A stretch of DNA of 64,000 nucleotides from Annona cherimola (GCA_030490835.1 CM059971.1:99638095-99702094); one strand, 5' to 3'; shown: positions 1 through 13,444, counted from the stretch's first letter. Notes: generated from the sequence alone by a model not told the origin. Made by a program: numbers and translations.

Positions 1-1900
1 ACAATGTCATGTGACTATAAGTACTGATTAGAAATAATACAAATAAGGATAATTACTTTTCTGAACATAAAAGAAATCAATTACTAAAAATATAAGAGAA
101 CTCTACCACGCGCATTAATATTCACCTAACTAACCACACGTCTGGATGCGTGGAACTTTTATGTGTTAATCGAAACCGTTGATTTGCGATTTGGGAGAAC
201 CATAGATTCTTTGATTTTTTTTTATTCACCGGGAAAGGCTAAATGTACTCGAGTGCATTTAATCTATTTTCTGAAATTTTTTTGAAAATTTTTATACAAT
301 TTTTAATCTAAGTGTATTTAACATATGTATCAAGTTTTACCTTTTTAGAATTTTTAAATTTTTTATTTTTGAAAATCAGTGACATTTTTAGTAATTTAAA
401 ATTACTAAAATGTAATTGATTTTCAAAAATTGAAATAAAATAGGGGGTACAACTTGGGTCAGATAGTAGTCTACCCTGCCCTGCCGCTTACAAGATCGGT
501 TCCTACTATATCCTGTCCTACCTATTACCCATAGGATCGGTTCCAGTTTCAAATCGGTTCATATAATAACCAATGATGACATGTGAAAAATATTTTTATG
601 TTGTTTTAAATAATATAAAGTAATAATCATTTACATTTTAGACTTTACAGTTTATAATTAATTTTATTTTGTTGTTATTTATATTTATTTTCACATTCTT
701 TATAGCCTCATTATTCATATTAATAATTACATTATCATCATCATCCATCATGTTATGATCATCTGTCATTACAAATACAAACTCTATACAATTTATAAAC
801 AAATAAATAAGAAATCAAATTAATAATAATTTGTTGGAGAATAGGGGATGAAATATGTATTTATTTATATATATATTTGTAGTTATTTATATATTAGGGT
901 ACCTATATGGGTACCTATTTAGGTCGGTTCTGGGTACTAGCATGTGTGCTCTACCCTTAAACTATTTAGAAATATGAGTAATAATTTATATCTTGTCTAT
1001 ACTCATGGGTAAAAGTTTTTACTCTAACCTATCCAATTTAAGATCGGTCGATGGTTTTACTTTACCTAAGGTATACTCCTAAAATAAAATATCTAAAAAT
1101 AGTAAATTTGATATACATGTTAAATATAATTAAATCACAAGTTATATAAAAAAAATTCAAAAAAAATAAATAATAAATTAAAGCATCCAGATACACGGAA
1201 GCCAAGTGCACCTAAATACACTAGAACTAAGGAAAAAAGCAGCGGAGAGCTGAAGGAAACAGATTCATTGGGTAACATCATAATCTGTTGCATGCATGGA
1301 TCTAATTCCAAATTTTCGAACATTGGGAAGTACAAGGCAAGCTATGATAGATGGATTAGCACGTTATTCTCTCACTTTTCATCATGCTAAACCGGACTAC
1401 CACATAGTCTTTGGCTTTTTGGTAAATGTTAGCTCGGTAAATGCGAAAAATGTGAAGAAATAGAAGATGATTTTGTTAGTTGCATTCAGGAAAAAAATAT
1501 TATTATTATTATGAAAAATAAAAACTAACGAATTAAAAACATTTTAGAAATAAGAAAAGCGATTATTCATGGGGAGATCAATACCTTATATTAGTCATTA
1601 TTTTCTATCTTAAAAAACATTTTATTATCCCATTTGACCGCAGGATCTGGTATTCTGCATAAAAAACCATGAATAGAAAAAAAAAAAAAAACCATTTTAT
1701 TATATCATACCTGGTGAAAATTCGAGGGATCCGAAAGTCCCCAACACTTGATTACCACTACCGTTCGGCTTAAGAAGTTTATCTTTCATTTTTCAAAACC
1801 ATATTTTCGTAATTATTTAGTAATATTGTTAAACTTACACTCTAATTGAAATATGTATCTGAGATGAGTTATAAATATATATATAAAAAAAAAAGTGATC
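1..1900. other. AT-rich intergenic DNA
   Basis: No supported gene. At about 235-440 there is a short foldback of the kind repeated elsewhere in the window: a T/A-rich arm, then a near-palindrome centred near 400 in which the octamer ttagtaat meets its complement attactaa. Between about 446 and 1,075 two stretches rich in 'ggtacc' and 'gatcggt' face each other, like the ends of a small non-autonomous element, but I could not set its borders. The 66-codon minus-strand ORF near 1,135-1,335 has no recognisable motif. Confidence 0.4.
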
Positions 1901-2785
1901 CGAAGGTGACCAGGCTGCCATTGCGGCCACTGCCACTGCTCTACTCCCAAAGATGAGTGGGCCATGGCATTAAAGCGGTAGGCCCAGGGGCGTGTCTGTG
2001 GGGCAGGCTAGGGACCAGCTACTCTCCCGGCCTCGGGAACCGCCGTCCACGGGCGACTTCTCCCCCACCCACACCTCGCCATTTTTATTTTGCCCCCTTT
2101 CCGTTTTCGCCTCGCATAGGCGAAAAACACCTTCGAAAGCTCCGCAGCCATATTTCCATTTTAGGAAAACAGAAGGACGACCCGTAGATGGGATAGATGT
2201 GGGCCCCGCCATCCACATGGCGTCAAACAAATACAGGGGGGAACTCCACCGGTTCAAATTGCGAATAAAAATCAGGGCCTTCGGAGCAACACTTCTCATG
2301 GGAGGCCGGCCAGATCTGGAACGACCATCGTCGACCGGATACCGGGTGATTCGGTGTCAGCGGAAGCGGAGGATCGGGAAACGAGGGAGCCCGAGTAACG
2401 AGGAAGGGTGAAAGGCTGGACGTGGACGCTTCGAACCCTCTCACCCCACTGCCACTCGATGCATCGGGTCATGGCAGAGTCAGACAGACAGACAGACAGA
2501 TAGGCCGTCCCGACGAGTCAACCAGGCCGTCCGACCGCGCCCATCTTCCCTCCTCAACGGCTCAGATCAGACCAGGCCGTCGGACACGTTGAGGCTTCCT
2601 CCTGAGTGCGGAACGGACATCTGCGGGCCCCACGGCTGCCAATAATGTGTTAATGATTCTCGCGCGCGATTAATGGTGTGGATGGCGCGATTTTCGGATG
2701 GTTGTCGGGTGGGGACTGGATGGCTGACGACGAGATATCGGCCGAGTGTTTTACAAATATATCGAAAGGTCGAGTACCTCATAGT
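1900..2785. other. GC-richer block, no recognisable gene
   Basis: This stretch is clearly richer in G+C than its surroundings and has overlapping open frames on both strands, the longest 139 codons on the plus strand (1,992-2,411). None shows a known domain, and open frames on both strands are expected in GC-rich DNA. A short (CAGA)n tract lies near 2,485-2,502. It may be a promoter-type CpG-rich island, part of an unrecognised element, or the remnant of an exon. Confidence 0.3.
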
Positions 2786-2811
2786 GTTTTTTTTTTTTTT
2801 TTTAATATTTA

Positions 2812-3099
2812 GAGTGTGTTTTACAATGGGAAAAACATATCAAATTAAAATTTTTTCATCTAAAATTTTTCACTTTCCATAATTAATTTTTTAAAATTAT
2901 TTATTCATATTTTTCTATATAATTAATTCACTTTTGAATTATTTCTAAACAACTATGTATACAATTAAGCTATCTTTTTTAACCTTATTCTATTTACTCA
3001 TCGTCATTACACCTATCATATTATATCATTTTTTTATTTTAACAACTTTTATCCCAAAAACTTTTATTACATAAGTTTTATCACTTTTCGAACACACTC
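2812..3099. mobile_element. MITE, family A (Tourist/PIF-Harbinger-like)
   Basis: A 288-bp element bounded by GAGTGTGTTT on the left and CGAACACACTC on the right, with the trinucleotide TTA directly repeated just outside both ends. TIRs of the GTGTGTTTGG type with a 3-bp TTA duplication are typical of PIF/Harbinger-related MITEs. The interior (T-rich, with a motif like 'ttaacctt attc' followed by 'actcatcgtcattac') recurs at 17,963-18,502, 38,306-38,588, 56.9-57.2 kb and 57,708-57,988. Confidence 0.65.
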
Positions 3100-3105
3100 T
3101 TAGTA

Positions 3106-3520
3106 GTAATTTCAAATATACTTACAATATTTGCCTTTAATTTCAAATATACCTACTAAGTATGATCGTATATACCCATTGTGATTCTCCAAATGCTCCA
3201 AATATCAAATATACCTCAAAATCGTCACTATCCTTTAGAAGACCAACAATATAAAGAAGAAATGACTAGTACACTCTAGACTTAGAGTTTCTTTGGACGC
3301 TAATGTACATCAACAAGTCTCTTAACTATTTTTTTAAAAAAAATATCCATGAACAAAAAATGATTTTTTTTCTATTAGAGAGTCCAAAGAGATTTCAAAC
3401 TAAATCTTAAATTTAGGATATATACTTGGGGCGTTCTTAGAAGGTATATATGAAAGATTTTATACTCAGTAAGTATATTTGAAATTAAGAATAAATGTTA
3501 TTGATATATTTGAAATTATC
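3106..3520. mobile_element. MITE with about 70-bp inverted repeats
   Basis: The left arm starts with 'gtaatttcaaatatactt' and the right arm is its inverted partner ending '...tatttgaaattat'. About 70 bp of each arm can be aligned with mismatches. A related element with similar ends ('gtaatttgcaaatatac') lies at 24,945-25,364. The two MITEs at 2,812-3,099 and 3,106-3,520 are almost directly joined. There is no coding capacity. Confidence 0.55.
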
Positions 3521-5191
3521 CCGGATATTTATATTACAATTTCCTCAGCTCATATTGCATTCTTACAGCTCCCTTACAATACTCTGGTCTGCAAATATAT
3601 AATAATATTTTATTTTTTCATAACAATATTTCTTAAATTTCCATTATGGGCACACTCACAAAAACCCGAAGAGAACAACGCCACGGTTACTCCAACGCAT
3701 ATCAGCGCCATGGCTGAAACGCAGGCTGTCTCATGCCCTATATTTAATGGCGCGCGGTGGGAGCGCGGAATGTGCCGATGGATGCGTAGGGCTGGAGGGA
3801 CCCCGATCGCCTGCATCCGGGAGCAGGCAACGGGTGCACACACCCATTTATTTATATTTATTTATATTTATTTTTTAAAATTTTTTTTTAGAAATGTTAA
3901 TATAGGTATATTTAACATGTGTATAAATTTTTACCATTTTTAGAAATTTTTAAATATTTATTTTTTATTTTTAAAAATTAGTAGCATTTTAGTAATTTAA
4001 GCATGTGATCGGAGTCCCGGGCTGGAGACGGAAATGCGTAATCTCTGGAATCGAATCCGGTAAAATATCTCACAGGTGGAGTCCACATGTCGTACGTCTG
4101 TATGTGGGCACCGTATCGTGTATTTAATACAAACAGGGACGAAGGGTAGGCAGTGGGAAGTAGCTTTGGCCATGTATTTTTGCATTTCTTTGGGCCCAGT
4201 TTTATACCTCTGAACTAAAGTGGTATGCTCGTCGCAGTTCGGCCTGCTTTTGGTGTGTTTAAAAAGTCCAAACGTACGCATAGACACATCGAAAGCCCGT
4301 AAAGGTGGCTTAGTTTGAGCCATTTTAATTTATCTCAAAGTCCAACGATCGCTTTTACAGGAGACGGGAAAATATATTTGTACTTGGAAACTTTTTTATA
4401 CATATACCTAGATCTTACCTAGATCAAATAAATTTCAAAATTTGCCAAATTTTACTAGATAAAAATCTATATGAAACTCGTGTGTGTATAAAAAAGGTAC
4501 TCAAAAAAATTTTAAAATTACGTTTTTTGGTCGCTTGTAAAATTGGGCACCCATATAAGATCGCAGTCATATCTTCAATTAGTTTTAACGATTTTACTAG
4601 TTAACATCTTGATCAATGTTTTCAATCAATCTCTCTACTATTCCACACCATATGAGAGAACAAATTCAAACAAGATAAAGAAGAAGGAGGAAATCTCTAA
4701 TAGATGAAGTTCGATGCCTATGAAAGACAAGATGGTGTTCAGACAGTGTATGCATGAATCACTGAACGTGGCCGAGTAGCTAATCAAAATGGGACTTTAC
4801 AGACGAGTTTAGTCAGTTACACAAGTTATAAAACAAAAAGAGCAAAACCAATTTCTAACTCTCAAAAAGGTAAAGACAGCTCCTCCCTAAAAGAATCATG
4901 TCTCCTAGATTGCTATGAAACGAATGAATATAAATAAACAGTACTCACTGTATCAGCATCTATCCAAGCAACATTTTGACCAAAACTATCTTCGCAACCG
5001 AATGCAAATTTCATCATCCCTGGATTCCTTCATTACTTTTTCTTTCCAATTTTCCTTTGGAGAAAACAAATGTGTGCAGCGCTTGCAACTGGATTTCTTT
5101 GTTTCAATTCCCCAACCTTTCTGCTCATGCTTCTCCAGGTATCTGTACATTAGAATGTTCTCCTCCTATAGACATGCCTTAACCGTCATAC
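3521..5191. other. Intergenic DNA and 3' flank of the galactosyltransferase gene
   Basis: About 3,835-4,000 is a half-copy of the foldback family seen at 43,698-44,018 (motif 'aggtatatttaacatgtgtat'). The 108-codon minus ORF at 3,997-4,323 is not recognisable. The last few hundred bases before 5,192 should hold the 3' UTR of the minus-strand galactosyltransferase gene, but I could not pick a poly(A) site. Confidence 0.35.
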
Positions 5192-8100
5192 TTAGTATAA
5201 AGCACTCCAAACAGCTCCATCTCCTTCACCACACCTCTCATGAACAAACTTGATCTTCTCCACTGATCGGCAGATCCCACTGCAACTCCAATCAAATGAT
5301 GCAACACAAACATTTCCTGCCTGTGCCTTCCATTCGCAGTCTGGCAGAATGCGCAAAAGAATGAATAAAGGTGGACAAATTACATCACCAATATCTGGAA
5401 GAACTACAGTCTAGTATCATCTACAAGTTCCTATCCATGAGATGTGCCTAAGATTTTCTTGAAGTTGGATACTGATTAGTTAGATTCTCATGTACTGAAA
5501 TACAGGTAAGCAACCAGCAAATTTTTTTTTTTTTTTTTTTATGGGTTAAGCAACCAACAAATTGATTGTAAAGGAAAAGTGATTCATCTCGAAAACCCAG
5601 ATGACGTGCCTCAGCCATCTTAATTGTATCAACTGCTAACTAAGCCATATACCTCACTTCCATAACCTGTAATTCTGGATGGTATAAAGCCCAATACATC
5701 CATATGATCCAAATGCACAGTTTCTTCCCATGTGACCTTGACAGATTTCATCTTACCTGGTGGAGTCCCACAGCACATGTTGCGATCATCAATGTGTTCT
5801 ACTTCCAGTCCAATAAACCAAGCACCAAGGGACACATCTTCATTGGCATATTTATGCAAAATTGGCCTGCAACCATAATCAGAAGCACTTCTGTAAGGGT
5901 ATATTATCAGAAGCAATGCCTTTACTCTGGCATTACAAATGGAGACAAGTGGACACATGCTTCTAATATTCCATCACGACATATTAGTCAAAACTGAATA
6001 GGAGAACTGAGAATCTATTAGAAAAAAAAAAAAAATGCAGATAAGACAATATGGGAAACAATGAAGGGACATGTTCTTAAGATGGAAGTAGCAGATGCGA
6101 AAGTTCTGAGATCCTGAATGGACACATGAGAAAGGGTAAAAATAGAAACTGATACATTCAGGGAACAAATAGCCCGTTAAGTAACAGAGGATGCATGCAT
6201 TATTCCGGATTTTTGCAAATCAGAGTCAAGAAATTGAACAGTCCAAATGGAATCAAGTTGAAAGCTATAGAAAATCCAAGGAGGTTAAAGACAATTTTAA
6301 TTATGTCCAGATTAACCAAAAATGTCGTCCTAGGAAGAATTGAATATTAGCAAAGATTCATATGATAGCCTGATTGGCTGATAGAAGGCTCAGGTGATGA
6401 TCAAACGTTGTTGTTATCGGCAATTATGTTCCTCTTGATGATGATGGCAGTAGTGGATGAATTAGAGGAATCAAGTAAAACACTTACTGATTGATTGAAA
6501 TGTAAGTTGCCAAGTCCTTCGAGATGGCATAAATCTGGCCAGTTGCATGTCTGAAGTATTTGTTTCCTTCCTCTCCAAATTTCCAGTATTCAGGTTCATG
6601 ATACTTCACATTCCTGACAACAGGATGCACATATTAAAACCCTGAAGAACAATAGAGACTGAAAGAGCTTCCACGGGACAGAAGTTTAGTGTGTTACTTC
6701 TGTGCCAGAACTGGTCCAGACTTCATGCATCCTATGTAGACTCTGGGTTTTGATTTGTGACGAGCAAGGGTAGCAGCTAACATACCTGAAGAGAAATGTC
6801 AGTAAAAATTAATTTAAAAGGTTTGATATAAGTAGGCACCATCCCTTTGATAATAGGCAAATGGAGCAGGCAAAATCTGGGACTGCTTTTTATGGCTAAT
6901 AAACTGTCATGAAAATTAATGTAGATATAAATGCAGGAGAAACAGCTGCAGTAAACTGAAATCATGAAAAATAAGAAAGAAGCCATATGCATTATCTTTC
7001 CCTTTTCAATATAAAATATTTGTACACCATCCGGCATCAAACCTAGTACGTGTTATGCAGCTATGCCATTGAATGGGTACCACTTAATGATAATCTGAAC
7101 GATCCATTTAAGATCCAAAAAGAAGCAAATTCATGATTTCCATTAGAATTTAGGAGAAGCAACAAGATTCCAGATCTATTATGCAGCATAGTGTGGCACA
7201 TACGTCAGTATAATTTAGCTAACAAGCGTGATCACTGATTGTGTACGTCCAACAGTCATCAATCTTAGCCCAATTACCAACTCATCAGATCTCAAATCTC
7301 TGTACTAAAGAAAACAAAACAAAACAAAACAAAACCAAAGAAAAGAAAACAAAAGTCTAATAGAGAGGCCGCCAGTTGGACAACTAGGATCAACTAATCA
7401 GTCAAATTTTACATTTATTCACAGCAAATAGCATGGAGACTTGGCCATGCAACTAACACCACAATGCAATCATTCCAGAAAAATTCAGTAAACGTGAAAT
7501 TTGTTTCAATCATGATAGTGTAAAGCTTCAGAGATATATACCTAAATTGACATGGACATCATCATCCACCTTAACATAGAAGTCAGCATCCCATTGTGCA
7601 ACTGCACAGGAGAAAAAAGTCTTTGTTTTGGCTGACAATTCATGATACCCTTCCACATGTTCCTACAATATGGACAAGAATGGGGAAATGAAATTTTGTT
7701 CCGCCTTGATGGCTATTGTGTGAATTTGAACATACATAATAATCCATTACCAGCCTGAGGAAGTCGCCGTGCTGTGATTCTTCTGAATCAATAGCGCGAT
7801 CCAAAATGCTGTTAGATGTAGCACTGCATCAGACAGTCAAAGAAATGTGGTTGTCATTGAATTCTCTTTCCTTTTCAAATTTTTTTCCCCTTTCTATGAA
7901 GGAAAGGAAACCAATGCTATCACAACTAGTAATCAAACTGGCAGATCGAATCGTTTGGTTTTAAACAGTTTAACCATTTGTTCAAACTGTTTTGAACTGT
8001 TAAATTATTATTATATAAAAATTTTTTATTTATATAGTAAATAAAATTTTAATAGTTTAAAATGTTTATCTTAGGATATTTTAAACATCAAAGATGGCTT

Positions 8101-11100
8101 AAAATTTTCATTTTTATTGAAATGTCTCATGATAAATCATTAGGGTGCACAACACTTCATATTTAATAGGCTACTAAATACCACCATTTAAGTTTTGAAA
8201 TTATATTACTTTTAGGTTTTGTCATCTCTGTTTGCATATATATATATATAAGAGTCCGGCTTCTATACATCCGGATATACCAATTCACTTCGGTACTCAC
8301 GTCTAATTTAGGCCCTATTTTGATGATTTTATTAAATCCAATCCATCCATTGTATTTAGCACTATTTATTTTATTTAGATACCAAAAATTATCTCAATCC
8401 ATAACTTACATCAATATCGAAATTAACATTCACTTAAGAGTGCCTTTAAATCCATTAAAAATGATTTGTTTATTATACGGACTCATGAGATCTCAATTTA
8501 AGATCTAAAACATTCACGATATTCATCCTACTTAGATTAATGATTCCATAAAATTTTATAATATTCTAAAACTTTAATATATGGATTCAAGTGATTTTCT
8601 AAATTTGTATACAATTTCATACATTTGTAGAAGATGTGACATACACATACATCCAATTGATATAATTTTTGGTATCTAAATAAAATAAGTAATACTAAAT
8701 ACAATGGATGGATTGGATTTAACGAAATCATCAAAATAGGGCCTAAACTAGACGGGAGTACCGAAGTAAATTCGTATATCCGGATGTATATAAATCAGAC
8801 TCTATATATATACATACACATAGCCATCATTAACAATCAATGTTGCGTAGTTAAACTGTCACTTGGAATAACCTTGCAATTACTAGTTTACTACATATGG
8901 ATCTATTGATCTTCTTAGAAGAAAAAATTTATTTTGATAATATTAAACCCATTTTTAAAGGTTACCAAACATTTGTCTCTTTTTGAGACAATATGTTTGC
9001 TACAACTAAATCATATTCCATAGCAAAATCTAAAATTGTATCCCTCACATTGCATTCTTTATTCTAAAACCAAAACCTATGTGGATTCTCTTATAACCCA
9101 CACACTCTCTTCCTACATGTCCATTTAAATCTCCCCATACCATAATCTTTATTGATTTGACATCCTTTGCATTAGACTATCCATGTCATACCAAAATTGC
9201 TTATTAATCTATCATCTAATCCTACTTGTGGTGCATGAGCACTAATTACATTTATTACCTCTTCATCTAGCACAAGTTTTAATTGAATAATTTTACCATT
9301 CACTCTATAAACATCTACAATTTAAAAAAAAAAATTTATTTTCTACCATTATCCTTACACTGTTTCTATTTTCATCCTTCCTATGTGCTAAAAAGATTAC
9401 ATTACATAGAAATGGGAAATTTTTGAAAGAAGCTGGCCTTTATAGACAATGCAACTAAAATTCTGCATTCTGTTATAACTACAATAATAATACTGCTGCC
9501 ACCAGCAGATTACTATTGCAACAAAAACTGAAAATTTTTATGGGGGGCTAATCATGTGGGGGACGCTGACCTTACAGAGAATGCAAATTAAAATTCTGCA
9601 TGCCATTATAACTATAATAATAATACTGCTGCCACCAGCAGACTACTATCGCAACAAAAACTGAAAAACATTATGGGAGCTAATCATGCGGAGGACCACG
9701 TTCAGAATTAATCAGCATGATCCATGTTATCAGAACCAGGCCAGTGACTTGTCCAGTCAAGCTAGTTGAATGGCTTTAACGAAATTTGAACCCTATGATA
9801 AAGGATACAAATTGAAAAGCTTCTCTAAAAGAGCTAAGTTGACAACCTATAAGATAATCCAAAAACACTATTAAAAACTAGTCTAACTGGCTTGCTGGAA
9901 AACTCGCCAACTGGAGTTTTTTTTTTAAAAAAAAAAAAATGTTGTTTGTAGAGTTGACTCAGACAGGAGTGGAATAGGTTTCCAGTCCATTGGACCAGCC
10001 GGCTTAGTCCTTTTCTCAAAGCAATAGGATCCACATAAACAGAAGATCTACATCAACTAACAGAAAGTGGTTTAAAATGAGCCATATGCCGCACATTTTT
10101 CATCAGGCATGCTTCCCCTCGAAGACCAAAACTTCAATCTTTATCATTCATCATGGTCTACGATTTTGGTTTTTGAAATATATGCTATCGCTTTGTATTA
10201 TATAGCTATATAAAAAATCATGCAGAAAAGATTCGGCTCATAAATTGAATATGAATGGCATGTCACAATCTTGTTGTACATGTGAAAAATAGCAATTGAG
10301 ATGACTTGACAGATTTGCCAACATCCCCAGAATATCAGTAATAATCTCTGCCTAACTCTCTCTAATCAGAAGTTAACCAGGTGCATTTTTAGTGCAAGGA
10401 TAATCAGCATTCCTCCATTTCAGTTTTTGGTTAGACGCTCTTCCAAATTTCATGTATGTGCTACAGAAAATCCCCATGACAGAGTTATGAGAGCGAGCAC
10501 CAACAAATTCATGACCAATTAACCTATTTGGGGAGAAAAGATGGTAGATATATGGTAGTTCTGTTAAATACATCCATGATGAACTTAAAGAAAGAAAGAA
10601 TAAACACTACAAGAATGAGGTGTCATCACTCATGACCCAAGATAACAGAGACTAAAAGGACAGTAACCAGATAAAAGAATATGGTTATTCACAAAAAGGA
10701 ACTCAGCATCCAATGACCTTCCTGATGGCTAGAACAAGGCTGCAAGGACAATGATGATAGCAAAAATATTCCAGATAATCAGATAATTGGTGAATGTGAA
10801 TGGAACTGGAACAAAAATCACGCTTGTGCAATGGATTACAGATACTACTACAGCTTTGGGAATTATCAAAACATAGGAAGTACAAAGAGTGAGATGCAGG
10901 ACACAGTAAGGAGCGAGTGAATGTAGAAGTAGAAAATAATGTCAAACATCCAATTAATGATGTGACTAGTGAAGTTCTGGGCTTGTTCAAAAACAAAAGT
11001 ACCTGTGGCCAATCATAAATCGCACAACAATTCCTTTATCTTTCTCTAGTTGCTGGAGTTTCTCTCCTGTAAACATGAGGTAAAAGGGCTCAATGAATAC

Positions 11101-13444
11101 CAATTGGATCTATCTAGAAAAAATAATAGGTTCCAACATTCACATCTCATAATTAGTGAACTTCAAACAAAAGAACCCAATAGATATAGCAACTCAAATC
11201 CTTTAAGGCTTAAGCCATGATGCGCTGTAAGGAACTCCCTCTAAGAGTAGGTAAAAACTTGCCCCAAGTCTCTGCAAACATCTTATGCAAAGATTTCCTT
11301 TTGGGATATCAAATTCTTACCTATTTTGTAACTAACCAGATATTAACATGTGTTTTGTGAGCTTTTTTTTGATCTGCTAACAATGCAGTGCATGTACACT
11401 GAAAATTTATTAATCCTTCTAAAATGGTAATGGAAATCCAGGTTTGCGAGTTTCAATTGGCTGGGAGGTAGTTCTCCTCTATCCACCATCCACTCATTCA
11501 CAGATGGCAGGGGAAGAATATGACAACACCAAACATTCCATCACTGTCAATATGGTCATTGAAGTTATTGCATTGTTGTTCAGGCCAATTGGGACTGAAG
11601 CTTCAAGGTAGAAAATGGCGGACGGGTGTTGGATGTGCTTTCTTGACAATAAGTTTAGTTTGTTTGGATTTCTACAATATCCTATCCACGAAAGGACGTA
11701 AATGGATGGGAATAAGTGCTCCAGTAGTTCAGAGGATCCAGACCTCCAACTAAACACAATTAAAAAAAAAAAAAGAAATTCATCTCTCAAGCCACGTTCT
11801 AATAATTGATGGATTATAATCCATCATGCCTTTCAAGCCATAGTGGAGACATCATGGGTAGTGAAAAACCCAAATTCACATCACTGTAACCTACTAATAG
11901 AGCTCAATTTAAATATGGGTTTCACTTCTATATAACCGAGTTATACAAAAGGTTTCTATAAAACCTCATGGATAGAGCCTATTTTGATGATGAAATCAAA
12001 ATCCAATTCCCGTAGTGCATTTAGAGTATTTAACTAGAAAACTGAGTTTCATCCCAATCAAGGATGTGCATGACCTTTATCTAAAAAAACATGCAAAATC
12101 AATGTAATAAAATGGTTTGATTTACATGTCATTTTCAAAACTATATTTTCAACATCCAAACTATCTAAAACACCATTCTTATGGAGATAAATGATGTTAT
12201 AAGTATTATTGCATTCTAATACATCTATGAGTGGATCTAAGCATTTTTCATAATTTGCACATAAATGTATATAGTTTTAAATAAATGTGGCCCATACACA
12301 ACTCAGAGTGAGATGAATTTTGGTCCGATGATAAAACAAATGACATTGAACTATGTGAACTGTTGATCTTTGATTTGCGTTGCACATTTTTTCACTCAAT
12401 ACTTCAGGCTGTGTTTGGATGAGCTATCGCATCGAATTTGATGAGCATTATGAGGAAATGGCAATTGCTTTTCTAAAGAAAATGGATTTTGACAAATGGC
12501 AATCATCAAAGTTTTTGAATCTAAGTACGGCCTGGAAACTTAGAAAGGCTTGCGGAAGAATAACCTTGGGGCATCCACGTTTCCCTGATGGAGTCCCTCC
12601 TCTTCCTGCTGCTAAATGCCGTATTGATCCCGATCACAATAAAAGCCTTCTTCCTTGCATGCCCGTCGCGAGAATAGATGCTTGATATGAACGGCGAGCC
12701 TTCAAGAGCGGACATCTCCTGCGCGCTGCGACTTGCTGCCAGCTCCATCTGGAGCATCGAGATCGACTTATCCAGAGTCCTGAAATGCAACCCAAATGCC
12801 AAATTCGTTTAGAACTTTAAAAGAGGGGGGTGGAGGGGGGGTGGCGCGGGGAGAGGAATAACAAATGCAATCCAACGAACAAATCACGAAATTTCACAAT
12901 ATTCCAACTCACTGAATCGCTTGATGGGTCTTTGATACTTCTCCCATTATATCTTTATCGCGTCCAATCTTCTGGTGCATTTTTAAGATGATGAGAATTG
13001 AAATTATAGATGAACAAATCATAACATATATCTTTCCATCGAACAAAAAAGGGGAAAAAAAAAAAAAAAAAAAAAACGAAATGTTATAATAGATTACCCT
13101 TGAGGTGGTGCAATCCTCCGCAACGAGCTGCAGCTCCTGCTCTTTCCGTTGCTGGGAGATTAGCTGGGCCGCCGGTTCGGGAGAAGGCCATAGCCTGCCA
13201 TTTCAATGGATCAGATTCTCGACTCAACACAATTTGATGAGTGAAAAAAATAAAAATAAAAAAGAAGGTACGTCCATAACGATTTATCAATCCAAAATGG
13301 AACTCTTGAAAAAACGCGAAAATTTCAAAGCAAAAACGAATACACAAACCTCGTTGTGAAAATAATTCCGAGAATAAAACTTCCGCAGCACAGAAATAAA
13401 ATCCATCGCGGAGAAATCTTCTTCTCGTTGCTTCGAATCCTCAT
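5192..13444 (-). CDS. B3GALT: Beta-1,3-galactosyltransferase, GT31 family
   Basis: A type II Golgi enzyme predicted to add beta-1,3-linked galactose to glycoproteins such as arabinogalactan proteins. Reading down the minus strand, the exons are 13444-13350, 13194-13098, 12971-12913, 12779-12565, 11066-11003, 7823-7751, 7662-7542, 6785-6698, 6613-6488, 5866-5757 and 5340-5192. They total 1,197 nt (398 aa), in frame at all ten GT-AG junctions. Seen in the protein: a basic tail and one membrane segment (about residues 14-29), a stem with the family's [14 protein letters not shown] coiled motif, [23 protein letters not shown], the metal-binding DDD at 234-236 ([11 protein letters not shown]), [10 protein letters not shown], and a Cys-rich C-terminus. 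The length fits the plant B3GALT group, but the paralogue number is not resolved. The frame is open upstream, so an alternative start at 13,546 would add 34 residues. I prefer 13,444 because it leaves the short cytosolic tail usual for this family. Confidence 0.95.
8250..8803. mobile_element. Long-armed foldback MITE in a galactosyltransferase intron
   Basis: About 555 bp in which the first ~160 bp is the inverted copy of the last ~160 bp at roughly 90% identity. The left arm runs 'agagtc...catccggatatac...ttcggtactc' and then 'aggccctattttgatgat'; the right arm carries the complements in reverse order. The element is flanked by TATATA-rich tracts, consistent with insertion into or duplication of TA-rich DNA. 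It lies in the 3.2-kb intron between exons 5 and 6 and has no coding capacity. Confidence 0.75.
8895..9415 (-). mobile_element. RTE-type LINE fragment (endonuclease part)
   Basis: Read on the minus strand, broken frames give a run of RTE-LINE endonuclease signatures: [33 protein letters not shown], a [10 protein letters not shown] catalytic block, [15 protein letters not shown], and a worn version of the (S)QIDFFL block. Stops and frameshifts interrupt it, so it is dead. It covers the part of the protein just upstream of where the RTE copy at 50,674 begins, and both appear to belong to the same family. It sits in the same orientation as the host gene inside its largest intron. Confidence 0.75.
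9432..9696. repeat. Tandem duplication, period about 133 bp
   Basis: Two direct copies (about 9,432-9,564 and 9,565-9,696) share 'aaaattctgcat', 'taataatactgctgccacc' and 'gcaacaaaaactgaaaa' in the same order. It is intronic, non-coding, and not repeated elsewhere in the window as far as I can see. Confidence 0.75.
11950..12410. repeat. Dispersed AT-rich repeat (family C)
   Basis: Intronic sequence in the galactosyltransferase gene with the word order 'cctattttgatgatgaaat', 'gagtttcatcccaatcaagg', 'atgtaataaaatggtttgattt' and 'gatgttataagtatt'. Diverged relatives occur at about 17,560-17,840, 26,460-26,830, 36,428-36,886 and 55,625-56,030. This looks like a MITE family degraded to different degrees. 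The ends of this copy are not clear. Confidence 0.45.

Noticed and set aside
1992..2411. 139-codon plus-strand ORF in a GC-rich block
   Set aside because: It overlaps a 109-codon frame on the other strand, has no domain, low-complexity basic/proline composition and no splice or promoter context. More likely a by-product of GC content.
6694..6790. Alternative acceptor for galactosyltransferase exon 8 at 'gttag|CTGCT'
   Set aside because: Using it would delete three residues and break the family sequence [13 protein letters not shown]; the acceptor 'cttcag' at 6,786-6,791 keeps the full block and the frame.
9770..9810. tRNA B-box-like word (GGTTCAAAT) on the minus strand
   Set aside because: No A-box at the right distance and no cloverleaf or acceptor stem can be formed around it, so no tRNA or SINE is called.
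12380..12685. 101-codon plus-strand ORF
   Set aside because: Antisense to exon 4 of the galactosyltransferase gene, which has clear conserved motifs.
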